A stretch of DNA of 64,000 bases, taken from NCBI RefSeq assembly GCF_019249795.2, contig NZ_CP156893.1, positions 58,501 to 122,500 of the forward strand, written 5' to 3'. Position numbers and translations under genes: made by a program. Shown here in pieces: positions 8,466-16,901 of this stretch. Below the pieces are notes generated by a model. The model was not told the DNA's origin and searched no databases. It worked only from the letters and a program-made list of their open reading frames with translations. The number at the start of each line of letters is the position of its first letter. Position 1 is the first letter of the stretch. The stretch comes from Segatella copri. GTDB lineage: Bacteria > Bacteroidota > Bacteroidia > Bacteroidales > Bacteroidaceae.

Positions 8466-8914
8466 AAGATATGTTTTAAAAGTTTACGATAAATTCCTTT
8501 AGAAATTACATTGATGGAGTACCAATGTTCCACAAGTTCATCTCCAATATATTGGCTATTGGTAGGGTAACCATGCCATGCGTCTTGTGCATTAGGAGGA
8601 ATCGGGAAAAAGGCAAGACGTTCACCAGTTTGACCAAGTAAGTTTTTTCCTTGATTCAAAATGGCATAAAGACCTTTACCATCATCATTCATCCATCTTT
8701 TATCTATCACCTTTATGTTCTCAGGATATGGCAAACCAGTATGAACATCTGCCAAATTGAATATAGAGTACTCAAAATTAGCATCATCAACCCATCTAGT
8801 CTTATCTTTCCTTTTTGCAGCTTTATAGCTATGATAAGGAGCAGGTTTATAAACATGTCCTTGTCCGTTTGGACCAAAAACAATCCCATGATTTTCTTTT
8901 TCCCTTTTTCTCAT
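8462..8914 (-). CDS. Unassigned protein, first gene of the four-gene cassette
   Basis: About 150 residues. Notable stretches are NHGIVFGPNGQGHVYKPAPY, KTRWVDDANFEYSIFNLADV, LNQGKNLLGQTGERLAFFPI and AWHGYPTNSQYIGDELVEHW. The conserved-looking AWHGYP and the many His/Trp/Tyr residues suggest an enzyme or toxin-like domain, but I do not recognise the family. The ATG at 8914 is preferred over a TTG at 8920. It overlaps the propeller-like gene by ATGA. Genes 8914 to 6336 form one operon by spacing. Confidence 0.55.
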   Translation of the reverse strand: MRKREKENHGIVFGPNGQGHVYKPAPYHSYKAAKRKDKTRWVDDANFEYSIFNLADVHTGLPYPENIKVIDKRWMNDDGKGLYAILNQGKNLLGQTGERLAFFPIPPNAQDAWHGYPTNSQYIGDELVEHWYSINVISKGIYRKLLKHIL

Positions 8915-9009
8915 AACCAAATTGTATATTCTATTCAGGCTACTAAGCTCCCATCCTCGAAAACTAGTTCAAAAAAATGGGGAGAGTAGAGCCGTTCACC
9001 GTATATTTA

Positions 9010-10398
9010 TTATTTCTTGTTCTTCATCCTCCAGAAGAAGTGCCAAGTACGGAACAATGGTTCACAAAGCGCTTCAGCAGGATAATATCGAACGAAGTGC
9101 ATATTCCTCCATATCTTCAGGAAATACTTCTTCCTCATACTCTGATGCGTAAACCTAGCATACTTTGTAAAGTGCCTACCGAAGTTACCACCATCCAAAA
9201 TCTCTGCCAACAGCAACCTCCCACGCTTCTCATCAATTGGCACTATCATCTTATCCTCAGCCAATCCAAGCACCTCATGAAGCACAAACATTACCGCCCC
9301 TGCGAACTTCCACAATCCCAAATACTTCAGTTCTCTCTGTACCACATCCAAAGCAGTAGAGGCAGAAGAATCTGTAGTGAAAGCAGAACTGACAGAAGTA
9401 ATAGAAGAACCTGAAGAACAGGAAACAGAACCCGTATCCCCACTAACACCCCGGCGGTCCCATCCCGCACAATCTGGCGAGACCTTTGATGGTCCGCCAT
9501 CCTTAGAGCGTAGCGGTTCCGAGCACCGAGTAGGGCGGTTTCCTCCCTCTCCCCTGAGGGTGAGAGGGTCGGGGTAAGAGGTGGAGCCCTCTTTAATGGT
9601 AAAGAGGGACGGGGTGATTTTAGAAGAATTTTGATAGACTTTATAAAAGTCGCAAACAACGTAGTAATAGTCAATGATTTGCCTCATTCCAATCCCTTCG
9701 TCAAAGAAATGGTGATACAGATGCGTCAGCTGATAAATCACATTAAATGCTGTCGTTGGCACAGCAATATCCCCTGCCCCATCGGGCAGACTCACAATAT
9801 GCGAGCATTACAAATCCGCATTCCTTCGAAACCATTTCTGCAATCTAGCATGATAGATAGGATTATTCATGGAGCAAGGAAAGAAATGCAACTCTACAGG
9901 CACACCATCCAAGGAAGTCTCTAGATGCTGCAGTCTGATATCATCTTCCAGTTCAAACTTCTTTTGAGCATATTCCATAATCCTCTCCATACTAACATCA
10001 ATCCAAACATCAATATCTCCAGGAGTACGTGAATAAGGATTCGGATACATCAAGGCATTCCCCTGCCCTTTCAGAATGCAGCACCTCAATCCATCCTCCC
10101 TGAGCATAGAAAAGAGCTTGCTCGCCACAGCATTCACCTTCATGTTCTACCTGCGAATCTGTTGCGCCTTACCCATCCAAGTCATCAGCAGTTCCCTCCC
10201 TATCGGGTTCTGCTTCAACTCCTCAGGATACTCCTTTCCCAGTCTCTCAATACCCTCAAAACAAAGCCCCAGCAGAGCTTGCTTAGAAGCAAAGGAATAC
10301 AGCTCCTGCCAGTCCATACCAGTAATCACCCTACTCATATTCTCCTTACTTCCAAGGCAATACTTCAGAAAAGCGAAAATTGCAGTTATATCATTCAT
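9010..10398 (-). pseudogene. Nucleotidyltransferase family protein (NTP_transf_5-like) with two nonsense codons and an in-frame repeat
   Basis: One 463-codon frame runs unbroken except for TAG at about 10144 and TAA at about 9808. Alignment by eye with the intact paralogue at 30192-31379 shows no gap at either stop, and both stops stand where the paralogue has Gln (QIRKQN; EQCNHRVSLPDG). Each is thus compatible with a single C-to-T change. Recognisable motifs are CILKGQGNALMYPNPYSRTP with GDIDVW (nucleotidyltransferase metal site), VELHFFP and LKYLGLWKFA. Residues encoded by about 9453-9617 are a family I repeat read in frame. Full-length homologues are common in Bacteroidales polysaccharide loci; function unknown. 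Confidence 0.8.
9453..9617 (+). repeat. Family I structured repeat, copy 2, inside a reading frame
   Basis: Starts GGCGGTCCCATCCCGCACAA and contains CCTTAGAGCGTAGCGGTTC, CCTGAGGGTGAGAGGG and GGTAAAGAGGGACGGGG. It is about 165 bp and keeps the frame of the surrounding nucleotidyltransferase pseudogene, adding roughly 55 residues to the loop before LKYLGLWKFA. Confidence 0.85.
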
Positions 10399-10562
10399 TC
10401 AACTATTAATCTATAATTAAACTATCAATACTACTCCACCTTTTCACATCATAATGATGAATATTTGAAACCAGATCATTTTCCGAGAAGAAAAGTTCAA
10501 AATTATCATTTCTGTTCATAAATATTCATATTTTAGAAAAACCTTTAATAAAAAGAATTTAG

Positions 10563-10911
10563 TTACATGAACTGGTTATACGTTCTATTTCTTCAACTAG
10601 CTTCAAATATATTCTTTCCTGAGCCGATTTTTCAAGCTCAGAAAGTGTAGTTTTTGGATCATTAATAGCCTGGAAATCTCCCAATTCCGTCTTTTCAAAA
10701 AGACTAGGTTCCACAAGCAGACACAAAATTATTGTATCTTCTCCCTATTGCATTCTTCCATTTTCTCTAGTATTTTTTGCACGATGAAGAGTTCTTTCAC
10801 ACTCTTTCTGCCAGTCTCGCCATTCAGCGAACCCAGGAAGAGTAAAGGTGACAGCAGGAGTACCACAGTGTAGGATATTAATCTATTTTGTAATTTCATG
10901 ATAAGGGTCAA
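10563..10911 (-). pseudogene. Small secreted-type protein, frameshifted
   Basis: The first 60 codons (10911-10729) give a signal-peptide-like start (MKLQNRLISYTVVLLLSPLL at about residue 5) and EKMEECNREKIQ before a stop. In another frame the sequence continues directly as DTIILCLLVEPSLFEKTELG and then KTTLSELEKSAQERIYLKLV, ending at TAA 10563-10565. The joined product would be about 115 residues. A one-base shift near 10735 best explains this. The start overlaps the Panacea partner gene by 29 bases. Family not recognised; two separate small genes are the alternative. Confidence 0.4.
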
Positions 10912-11377
10912 AGAAGAGAGGATAAATTACACCATACAACCCTTGCATAAAGTATATTCTAGGCGAACGAACACCACTTTCTCTTGAAGCCATTTGCTTC
11001 TTATCCGTATATAGTCCAAAATGAAAGATGATTGGCTGTCCTTCAGTTATACCAAGTTCCAATTTATCCAAAGCCGACTTCAAAGGCTTGTGTAAAGCAG
11101 AATGCCTACGTAAGCGAAAGCCATCATCCATCAAAAGTTCATCAATGGTTCGACCAGAAATATATTTCATGCAGTCAAAGTACTCAAAGGTATCTTTTTC
11201 AGAGAAATTCTGATTAAAACCATATTCTGTATCTCCCATATCAACAAATTCATAGCTGATGCGAATCGGTAACAGACAAGAATTCCTGACGTCATCATTA
11301 CTGATGACATTCCAAGGTTCTACAGATAAATCATCTCGCAACTGTTCGATGTCATCATCAAAAATCTCTATACTCAT
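10883..11377 (-). CDS. Probable toxin partner of Panacea module 2
   Basis: A 164-residue protein whose start overlaps the stop of the Panacea antitoxin gene by 4 bases. It has an acidic N-terminus (MSIEIFDDDIEQLRDDLS) and a conserved-looking end: GQPIIFHFGLYTDKKQMASR, RIYFMQGLYGVIYPLFFDPY and HEI. No catalytic motif or membrane helix is recognised, and it does not resemble the partner in module 1, so the two Panacea proteins probably control different toxins. The toxin assignment is from gene order alone. Confidence 0.5.
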   Translation of the reverse strand: MSIEIFDDDIEQLRDDLSVEPWNVISNDDVRNSCLLPIRISYEFVDMGDTEYGFNQNFSEKDTFEYFDCMKYISGRTIDELLMDDGFRLRRHSALHKPLKSALDKLELGITEGQPIIFHFGLYTDKKQMASRESGVRSPRIYFMQGLYGVIYPLFFDPYHEITK

Positions 11378-11925
11378 GCCGTTACCATACCTTTTCTGCG
11401 TTCTACATTCTTGGCATGACGCTCAGCATAATAGCTATACATCGTGTCCAATGACAGAGGATTTACCGAGCGTTCATAAGGTTTCAGCCCCTCGCGTTTC
11501 TCACACCAAGGCAATTCAGAGTGAGTCAAGAATATGAGGTAATTCTGTGATTTGCTACCATATTTCAGTACTATTTGTTCCAACAATTGGATTTCATCAT
11601 CGCCAAGCCCTAATTGCTTAGTCACCTCGCCGAGAGCTTCATCTATAACATCCTCAGTTGTTTCAAAATCTGCTGGTGTAAGATGCTCACACATGTTTCT
11701 ATTCTTCCACATATTATATATAGTAGGGTAAACCGGACCATTTACCCATGCTTGCGGAACATCTGCAAACAGTTGTCTTTGGCGACCAAAGAACACCATA
11801 CTCCAAGCTTGCGCATAATAAAGCAACTTTTGGAGTTTCAAAGGGCTAACCGTCATCTGTTTCGTCAACAAAGACAAAGCGATATAGCGTGCAACCTTTT
11901 TTATATCGAATATTCTTTCATTCAT
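11374..11925 (-). CDS. Panacea (DUF4065/GepA-like) antitoxin, module 2
   Basis: A 183-residue Panacea protein of the GepA-like branch: KKVARYIALSLLTK, the signature SPLKLQKLLYYAQAWSMVFF, then QAWVNGPVYPTIYNMW. The start is supported by AAGGAGAAGG upstream of ATG 11925. It is the first gene of a two-gene operon with an unknown partner. The C-terminal half (LGLGDDEIQLLEQIVLKYG and HSELPWCEKREGL) is typical of the branch. Panacea antitoxins bind and neutralise their partner directly. Confidence 0.85.
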   Translation of the reverse strand: MNERIFDIKKVARYIALSLLTKQMTVSPLKLQKLLYYAQAWSMVFFGRQRQLFADVPQAWVNGPVYPTIYNMWKNRNMCEHLTPADFETTEDVIDEALGEVTKQLGLGDDEIQLLEQIVLKYGSKSQNYLIFLTHSELPWCEKREGLKPYERSVNPLSLDTMYSYYAERHAKNVERRKGMVTA

Positions 11926-11960
11926 TATAACCTTCTCCTTTTAAACGTTTAACTCTGCCG

Positions 11961-11992
11961 CAAAAGTACGCTTTTTTCTCGAAACCACCAAG
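11961..11992 (-). promoter_or_regulatory. Promoter of Panacea module 2
   Basis: Minus strand: CTTGGTGGTTTC, further bases giving a 20-base spacer from TTG, then TACTTTTG followed by CGGCAGA. Nearly identical to the promoter of module 1 (4645-4676), as is about 90 bp on either side (for example AAGTTATCAGCAAATAACC). Confidence 0.75.
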
Positions 11993-12093
11993 CAATTAAC
12001 AAGAAATCTGCAAGTTATCAGCAAATAACCACGAAATCAACCGTAAACTATAAACTATTAACTGCTATTCCCTACCTCAGCAAGCTATAGTAA

Positions 12094-12258
12094 GGCGGTC
12101 CCATCCCGCACAACCATGGCGTAGACCTTTGATGGTCCGCCAACCTTAGAGCGTAGCGGTTCTGAGCACCGGAGGGCGGTTACATCCCTAATCCCTATGG
12201 TAGGGATTTAGGGGTTGGGTATAGGGTAAGGACCCTCCCGCGGGGGAGGGACAGGTGG
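12094..12258 (+). repeat. Family I structured repeat, copy 3
   Basis: Begins GGCGGTCCCATCCCGCACAA, contains TGGTCCGCCAACCTTAGAGC, then GGTAGGGATTTAGGGG and the CCCTCCCGCGGGGGAGGG hairpin. It fills the gap between the rfbB stop codon and the Panacea module 2 promoter region. Confidence 0.85.
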
Positions 12259-12262
12259 GGCA

Positions 12263-13390
12263 TCAACAATACATCTCCTCATAATACTTCTGATACTCCC
12301 CAGAAGTAACATGATCCATCCATTCCTGGTTCTCGAGATACCACTTCACCGTTTCTTCGATACCCTCCTCAAACTGGAGAGATGGCTCCCAGCCGAGTTC
12401 CTTCTGCAGTTTTCTAGAGTCGATGGCATAACGCATATCGTGACCCTTTCTGTCTGTTACATAAGTAATCAAATCCAAGTCAGCACCCTCAGGGCGACCG
12501 AGCAATCTATCAACAGTCTTGATAACCACCTTGATGATATCGATGTTCTTCCACTCGTTAAAACCGCCGATGTTGTAAGTCTCGGCAATCTTACCCTTGT
12601 GGAAAATCATATCGATGGCACGGGCATGATCTACTACATACAACCAGTCGCGCACGTTCTCACCCTTACCATATACTGGCAATGGCTTGCGATGACGGAT
12701 GTTGTTGATAAACAGCGGAATCAACTTCTCAGGGAACTGGTATGAACCATAGTTGTTAGAGCAGTTGGTCACGATGGTTGGCATACCGTATGTATCGTGG
12801 AAAGCACGGACGAAGTGGTCTGAACTTGCCTTAGATGCTGAGTATGGAGAGTGAGGATTGTACTTGGTAGTCTCTACGAAGAACTCCTCGCCGTAAGCCT
12901 CTTGGTTCTTATCGCTGGATGCCTTGGTAGTGAAAGGAGCAGGAATACCCTCAGGATGAGTCATCTGCAATGCACCGTAAACCTCATCAGTAGAGATGTG
13001 GTAGAAGCGCTTACCCTCGTATCCTTCAGGAAGACTCTCCCAGTAAATCTTTGCCGCCTGAAGCAGAGACAGGGTACCCATCACGTTGGTCTGAGCGAAA
13101 GTGAATGGATCCTTGATACTTCTATCTACGTGGCTCTCGGCAGCGAGATGGATAATGCCATCCACCTTGTAGTCCTGCAGCAGTTTCAGCATCAGGTCAA
13201 AATCACAGATATCACCCTTTACGAAAGTATAGTTAGGCTTATCCTCGATGTCCTTGAGGTTAGCCAGATTACCTGCGTAAGTCAACTTGTCGAGGTTGAT
13301 GATGTGATACTCAGGGTATTTGTTCACGAAAAGTCTTACTACATGTGAGCCGATGAAACCAGCACCGCCCGTGATTACAATATTTTTCAT
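12263..13390 (-). CDS. rfbB: dTDP-glucose 4,6-dehydratase
   Basis: A 375-residue short-chain dehydrogenase. The N-terminal NAD site reads MKNIVITGGAGFIGSHVVRL, followed by LAAESHVDRSI, the catalytic segment HISTDEVYGAL, and the Tyr-Lys pair in YSASKASSDHFVRA. RDWLYVVDHARAID is also typical of the RmlB subgroup. It converts dTDP-glucose to dTDP-4-keto-6-deoxyglucose for rhamnose and other deoxysugars. The start was moved to MKNIV because the 14 codons upstream lie in repeat-derived sequence. The preceding gene of the pathway, rfbA, is decayed here, and rfbC and rfbD are absent from the window, so substrate must come from elsewhere. Confidence 0.92.
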   Translation of the reverse strand: MKNIVITGGAGFIGSHVVRLFVNKYPEYHIINLDKLTYAGNLANLKDIEDKPNYTFVKGDICDFDLMLKLLQDYKVDGIIHLAAESHVDRSIKDPFTFAQTNVMGTLSLLQAAKIYWESLPEGYEGKRFYHISTDEVYGALQMTHPEGIPAPFTTKASSDKNQEAYGEEFFVETTKYNPHSPYSASKASSDHFVRAFHDTYGMPTIVTNCSNNYGSYQFPEKLIPLFINNIRHRKPLPVYGKGENVRDWLYVVDHARAIDMIFHKGKIAETYNIGGFNEWKNIDIIKVVIKTVDRLLGRPEGADLDLITYVTDRKGHDMRYAIDSRKLQKELGWEPSLQFEEGIEETVKWYLENQEWMDHVTSGEYQKYYEEMYC

Positions 13391-13410
13391 TCTAATCAAT
13401 GTATATATTC

Positions 13411-13484
13411 GAACACAAATTACACGAATCATTCAGGAGAAACTATAACCTCTATATTCGTGTTATTCGTAAGATTCGTGTTCA
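13411..13484. repeat. Family III repeat (ATTCGTG type), copy 1
   Basis: CGAACACAAATTACACGAAT at one end and ATTCGTGTTATTCGTAAGAT plus TCGTGTTC at the other form an imperfect inverted repeat between rfbB and the rfbA relic. Related copies are at 14321, 48510 and 50164. Confidence 0.75.
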
Positions 13485-13489
13485 AAAAA

Positions 13490-13972
13490 TTAATATTCCA
13501 AATTCTTTTTTAATGTTTGCTCTTTCTCTTCAAGAATTGAAAGGAGATATTTGCCATAGTCATTCTTCAACATTGGCTGAGCATTCTCACGCAACGTATC
13601 ACTATCTATCCATCCTTGGCGATAAGCAATACCTTCCAAGCAAGCTACCTTCAAGCCCTGTCGCTTCTCCAAGACTTCGATATATGCTTAGCTACTTCCA
13701 CCACCTTGTTAGGATAGAAGTATAAGCCCACTACAGCATAATTGCTCTTCGAATGCTCAGGCTTCTCTTCGATACTCAGGCAATTGCCTTGCTCATCAAA
13801 CTCTGCCACGCCATATCGCTCAGGATCACTTACACGATAGCCAAATACAGTAGCTTTGTTATTGATAATATATCATCGGTTTATCGAAGATAGGAATCAG
13901 CTGCTTGCTGATACCCTTTGTAATAGGATACAAACGAGTACCGCTACCACCTGCTAATACGATTCCTTTCAT
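13490..13972 (-). pseudogene. rfbA: Glucose-1-phosphate thymidylyltransferase, decayed
   Basis: The start is clear ([20 protein letters not shown], then [16 protein letters not shown]), but the frame then jumps after about 36 codons to the middle of the enzyme ([40 protein letters not shown]), and again to the C-terminus ([40 protein letters not shown]). About 130 codons of the catalytic domain are missing, with frameshifts at both joins. The gene is not functional. It would have supplied dTDP-glucose to the neighbouring rfbB. Confidence 0.9.
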
Positions 13973-13984
13973 ATTTATTGATAA

Positions 13985-14555
13985 TTATTTTAAACCCTGT
14001 CTGTCATTATCCTCGAACCAGTCAGCGAGAACTTCCTCAAAACTCCACTTAAACTGATAGCCACAGTTCTTCAACTTCTCACCACAGATATTAGTAGAAA
14101 TCTGGAGTTTCTTTACTCTCGCAGGACAGATACCCATTGGCGAACCAAGAAGCATGGCAGCTCTTGCCATAGGCATGATAACCCAGTTAGGAATATCAGG
14201 CACAAACTGAGTCAATCCAGTTACCTTCTTCATAGCCTCAACGATATGCTGAATGGTATAAGCAGGTTCGAAGCAACAGTTATAAATCTCCACGCCCTTA
14301 GCAGACTTCACGTCTGCCCCATTCGTGTTATTCGAGTTATTCGTGTTCACCCCTTCTTCCACCTTCCATAGCATGAAGCGAACCAATTCCTTTACATAGA
14401 TACAAACCTTGATAGTATCCTTTCTGCCAGGGTAAGCAAACTTATGTCCACGGATAGCCCAATACAATCTGGTGAAATTACCATTTCCCTCCGAATACCA
14501 CACTAGGGCGAACAATGGTAAGCAGGCGATTTGATGCGCCAGAAATGGAAAACAT
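13985..14555 (-). pseudogene. NAD-dependent epimerase/dehydratase, C-terminal remnant with in-frame repeat
   Basis: Only the C-terminal half of an SDR-type epimerase is present. It begins within LLTIVRPSVVFGG, shifts frame around 14490-14500 (expected next residues GNGNFTRLYWAIRG), and continues to IQHIVEAMKKVTGLTQF and LKNCGYQFKWSFEEVLADWF. The Rossmann domain is missing. Residues GVNTNNSNNTNG come from a family III repeat lying in frame, where intact relatives have a short loop between the KDTIKVCIYVKELVRFM and VEIYN segments. Loss of the N-terminus plus the shift make function unlikely. Confidence 0.8.
14321..14348. repeat. Family III repeat inside epimerase reading frame
   Basis: This 28-mer differs at one base from the copy at 50164-50191, which lies between genes. 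Here it is translated as part of NTNNSNNTN. A palindrome GCAGAC-TTCAC-GTCTGC sits next to it (14301-14317). Confidence 0.8.
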
Positions 14556-14606
14556 AGATTACCTTTGCAATTTGAAAAGCAGAACTGAAATCTTTGTACC
14601 GATTGG

Positions 14607-16901
14607 TTAGCTTAGAACAATATTTCTAATTCGCCTTACATTTTGTTTTTCGTACTCATCGAGTAACTCATAACCTGCATCATTCTGATGCGAATAAAGC
14701 TTATCAAAATAATCTATTACAGCAAAGGGAGCACCTGCATCACTCGCCTTTCGTCCATAAGGCGTATCAGCATTATACTCCATTCGCATCAAAAGGCTAT
14801 CAATACCGACAATTTCTCTAGTTTCAACATTTCGTTCCTGTGCCAAGGCATATTTATAACAGACATTAAAAAGTCCCAAATACTTGACAACTTGATACCT
14901 CAACGTATTAAACACGAATTTTGCAGCATACCTTACAGCTTCATCTACACCCATGGAGTTTATATAATAATTCACAGATCCAACAAAACCTTGCTTCAAA
15001 AAGACCGAAACAAGATTAGTCATTAGACAATATCGGTCTCGTTGAATTTCAATAAGTTTTAAAAGTTCCCCCTGCTGAGGTAAAATAGATTTTATTTTAC
15101 CAAATATAACCTCCAAACCACTTTTCTTAATATATTTTGATCCATTATAAGATGAAATAAAACTACGCATTTCCTCCTTTTCTTGTTCTGTCATTCTTTT
15201 TACTGACTGAAACAAATAGTACTTGTCCTTTGGCGCAATCGTCTTATATACATCCAATATTTGACTTGGTAATTCTCCGCTATTTGCCATGTCAGCAATC
15301 CATTTCTTTTCAGAGATTTCTCGTTCTGTTAGATAGCAATTATCTATAAAAGGAATATCAACTGATGTCTTTGGAGTATTACGGTCAAAGAACTTATGTC
15401 CTAGCTCATCTGTCGCTTCATTTTTTATGGTTAAGAATTCCTTATCAAAAACAAACACACGCCCCATATAATGGTGAATAAACCTTCCAGCCCGCCCTTC
15501 AATATTTTTGGCATCGAAAGGTTTCAGTTCTTTCCTACCTTTTTTATGAGATAAAACAACCATGTTTTTTGCAGTTGTATTCACCCCTTCTGTAATTGTT
15601 GTTGTTGAGATTAAGACTTTAAGGACACCATTGTTGAACAAATCTATTATTTCGTTTTGAATATATTTTGGCACAAGCCCATGATGCACCCCTATGCCTT
15701 TTTTCAATGCCATGGTTACAATCCATTGCGCCCCCTTCTTATTTTTAAACAAGTTTTCTAAATGTTGCAAGAACATACCCATGTTTTCAGACTCAACATC
15801 AGGTAGTAAATCATCTGCTAAAAGTTCCCTTGCATAATTCTCTACTTGAGCTTTTGTTGCTGTATAAACTATAACATTTTCATTATTATTAACCAAAGAG
15901 CACACTAATTCCTTAAAACGTTCTTTTTTGCTTACTGAGGTAAAATTTATTATAGTTTGGGTATCTGGTAATTTTATTTTCTTCGACGATTTCAACTCTA
16001 CCTCTTGTTTTCCTACGATTTCTAATGTCCCATAATCAACAAAAGACATGCCACCCCAATGAAGAAACCTTTCTATGGAAGACTCTGGATTATTCTCGTC
16101 AATTTTGATATATGGGCCAGTTAATAAGCAATCTCTACTGCACTCCATACCAATTTGAGTCGCAATTCGATAAGCAACATCCCTTTCATTTTCTCTTTGT
16201 TCATCATCTACCAAATACTCATTATCAATTTTATAAACTTCGTCAACGAAAAAGAAATCGAACTTTAGTTCTTGATGCTTATCCATAAAAGACAAGAATC
16301 GTTCTGGAGTATAAATAAACAAGTTATGATGTTCCTGAAGTTCAGTATCACTCAGGGTATGTACTTTATATCCCTGTTTAACCCATTGATAAGATGTACT
16401 ATTATATATCTTCAAGAGATTTTCAGAAAGCAACGCTATTGTTGGAAATATAAAGCAAACATTATCATATTGCATCTTTCGCAGAATTTCATAAATCAAG
16501 AAAGTCTTACCAAACGATGTTGATGCAGACAAGAAGTAACGATTACTTTTGCCATTTTCAAATCTATTTAAGACATTCATTTGATACTTATGCAATTGCA
16601 CATCATCCGCAACACATAATGATGCCTCTCCAACAAGTACCGGCAAATCCTTGATATGGAGATCCACTTCAGACTGTTCTAAGTCATGCTGAAATTTACT
16701 CAACATAACATAGTATTGAGGAACTCCAGCTTCATTTGCTATATATCTAAGGAAATGCAAATCGGAACTTGATAACTCATTGCCTTTTATCGAGTCAAAG
16801 TACACACAGACTTTTTGCACCAAATCTGCATCTACATTTTCTCCTCGCCTCTTTGCATATATTAGCTTAATTATATTACTTGCTGATTTGATAATATCCA
16901 T
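14607..16901 (-). CDS. DEAD/DEAH-type helicase of Hachiman-like system (HamB-like)
   Basis: A 764-residue superfamily 2 helicase. The Walker A site is SASTSFGKTF (Gly131-Lys132-Thr133). The Walker B site is DEVY (220-223). Domain 2 has GVHHGLVPKYIQ, VLISTTTITEGVNT and NIEGRAGRF, the Ski2-like motifs IV-VI. The gene overlaps the upstream nuclease gene by 31 bases, so translation is coupled. A DUF1837-like nuclease followed by such a helicase is the arrangement of the Hachiman anti-phage system, in which HamB scans DNA and releases HamA on damaged or phage DNA. Alternative: a related but distinct helicase-nuclease system. Confidence 0.75.
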   Translation of the reverse strand: MDIIKSASNIIKLIYAKRRGENVDADLVQKVCVYFDSIKGNELSSSDLHFLRYIANEAGVPQYYVMLSKFQHDLEQSEVDLHIKDLPVLVGEASLCVADDVQLHKYQMNVLNRFENGKSNRYFLSASTSFGKTFLIYEILRKMQYDNVCFIFPTIALLSENLLKIYNSTSYQWVKQGYKVHTLSDTELQEHHNLFIYTPERFLSFMDKHQELKFDFFFVDEVYKIDNEYLVDDEQRENERDVAYRIATQIGMECSRDCLLTGPYIKIDENNPESSIERFLHWGGMSFVDYGTLEIVGKQEVELKSSKKIKLPDTQTIINFTSVSKKERFKELVCSLVNNNENVIVYTATKAQVENYARELLADDLLPDVESENMGMFLQHLENLFKNKKGAQWIVTMALKKGIGVHHGLVPKYIQNEIIDLFNNGVLKVLISTTTITEGVNTTAKNMVVLSHKKGRKELKPFDAKNIEGRAGRFIHHYMGRVFVFDKEFLTIKNEATDELGHKFFDRNTPKTSVDIPFIDNCYLTEREISEKKWIADMANSGELPSQILDVYKTIAPKDKYYLFQSVKRMTEQEKEEMRSFISSYNGSKYIKKSGLEVIFGKIKSILPQQGELLKLIEIQRDRYCLMTNLVSVFLKQGFVGSVNYYINSMGVDEAVRYAAKFVFNTLRYQVVKYLGLFNVCYKYALAQERNVETREIVGIDSLLMRMEYNADTPYGRKASDAGAPFAVIDYFDKLYSHQNDAGYELLDEYEKQNVRRIRNIVLS

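Noticed and set aside
9010-10398. Stop-codon reassignment to Gln
   Set aside because: TAA and TAG end many intact genes in the window, so the two stops in this gene are better explained by mutation.
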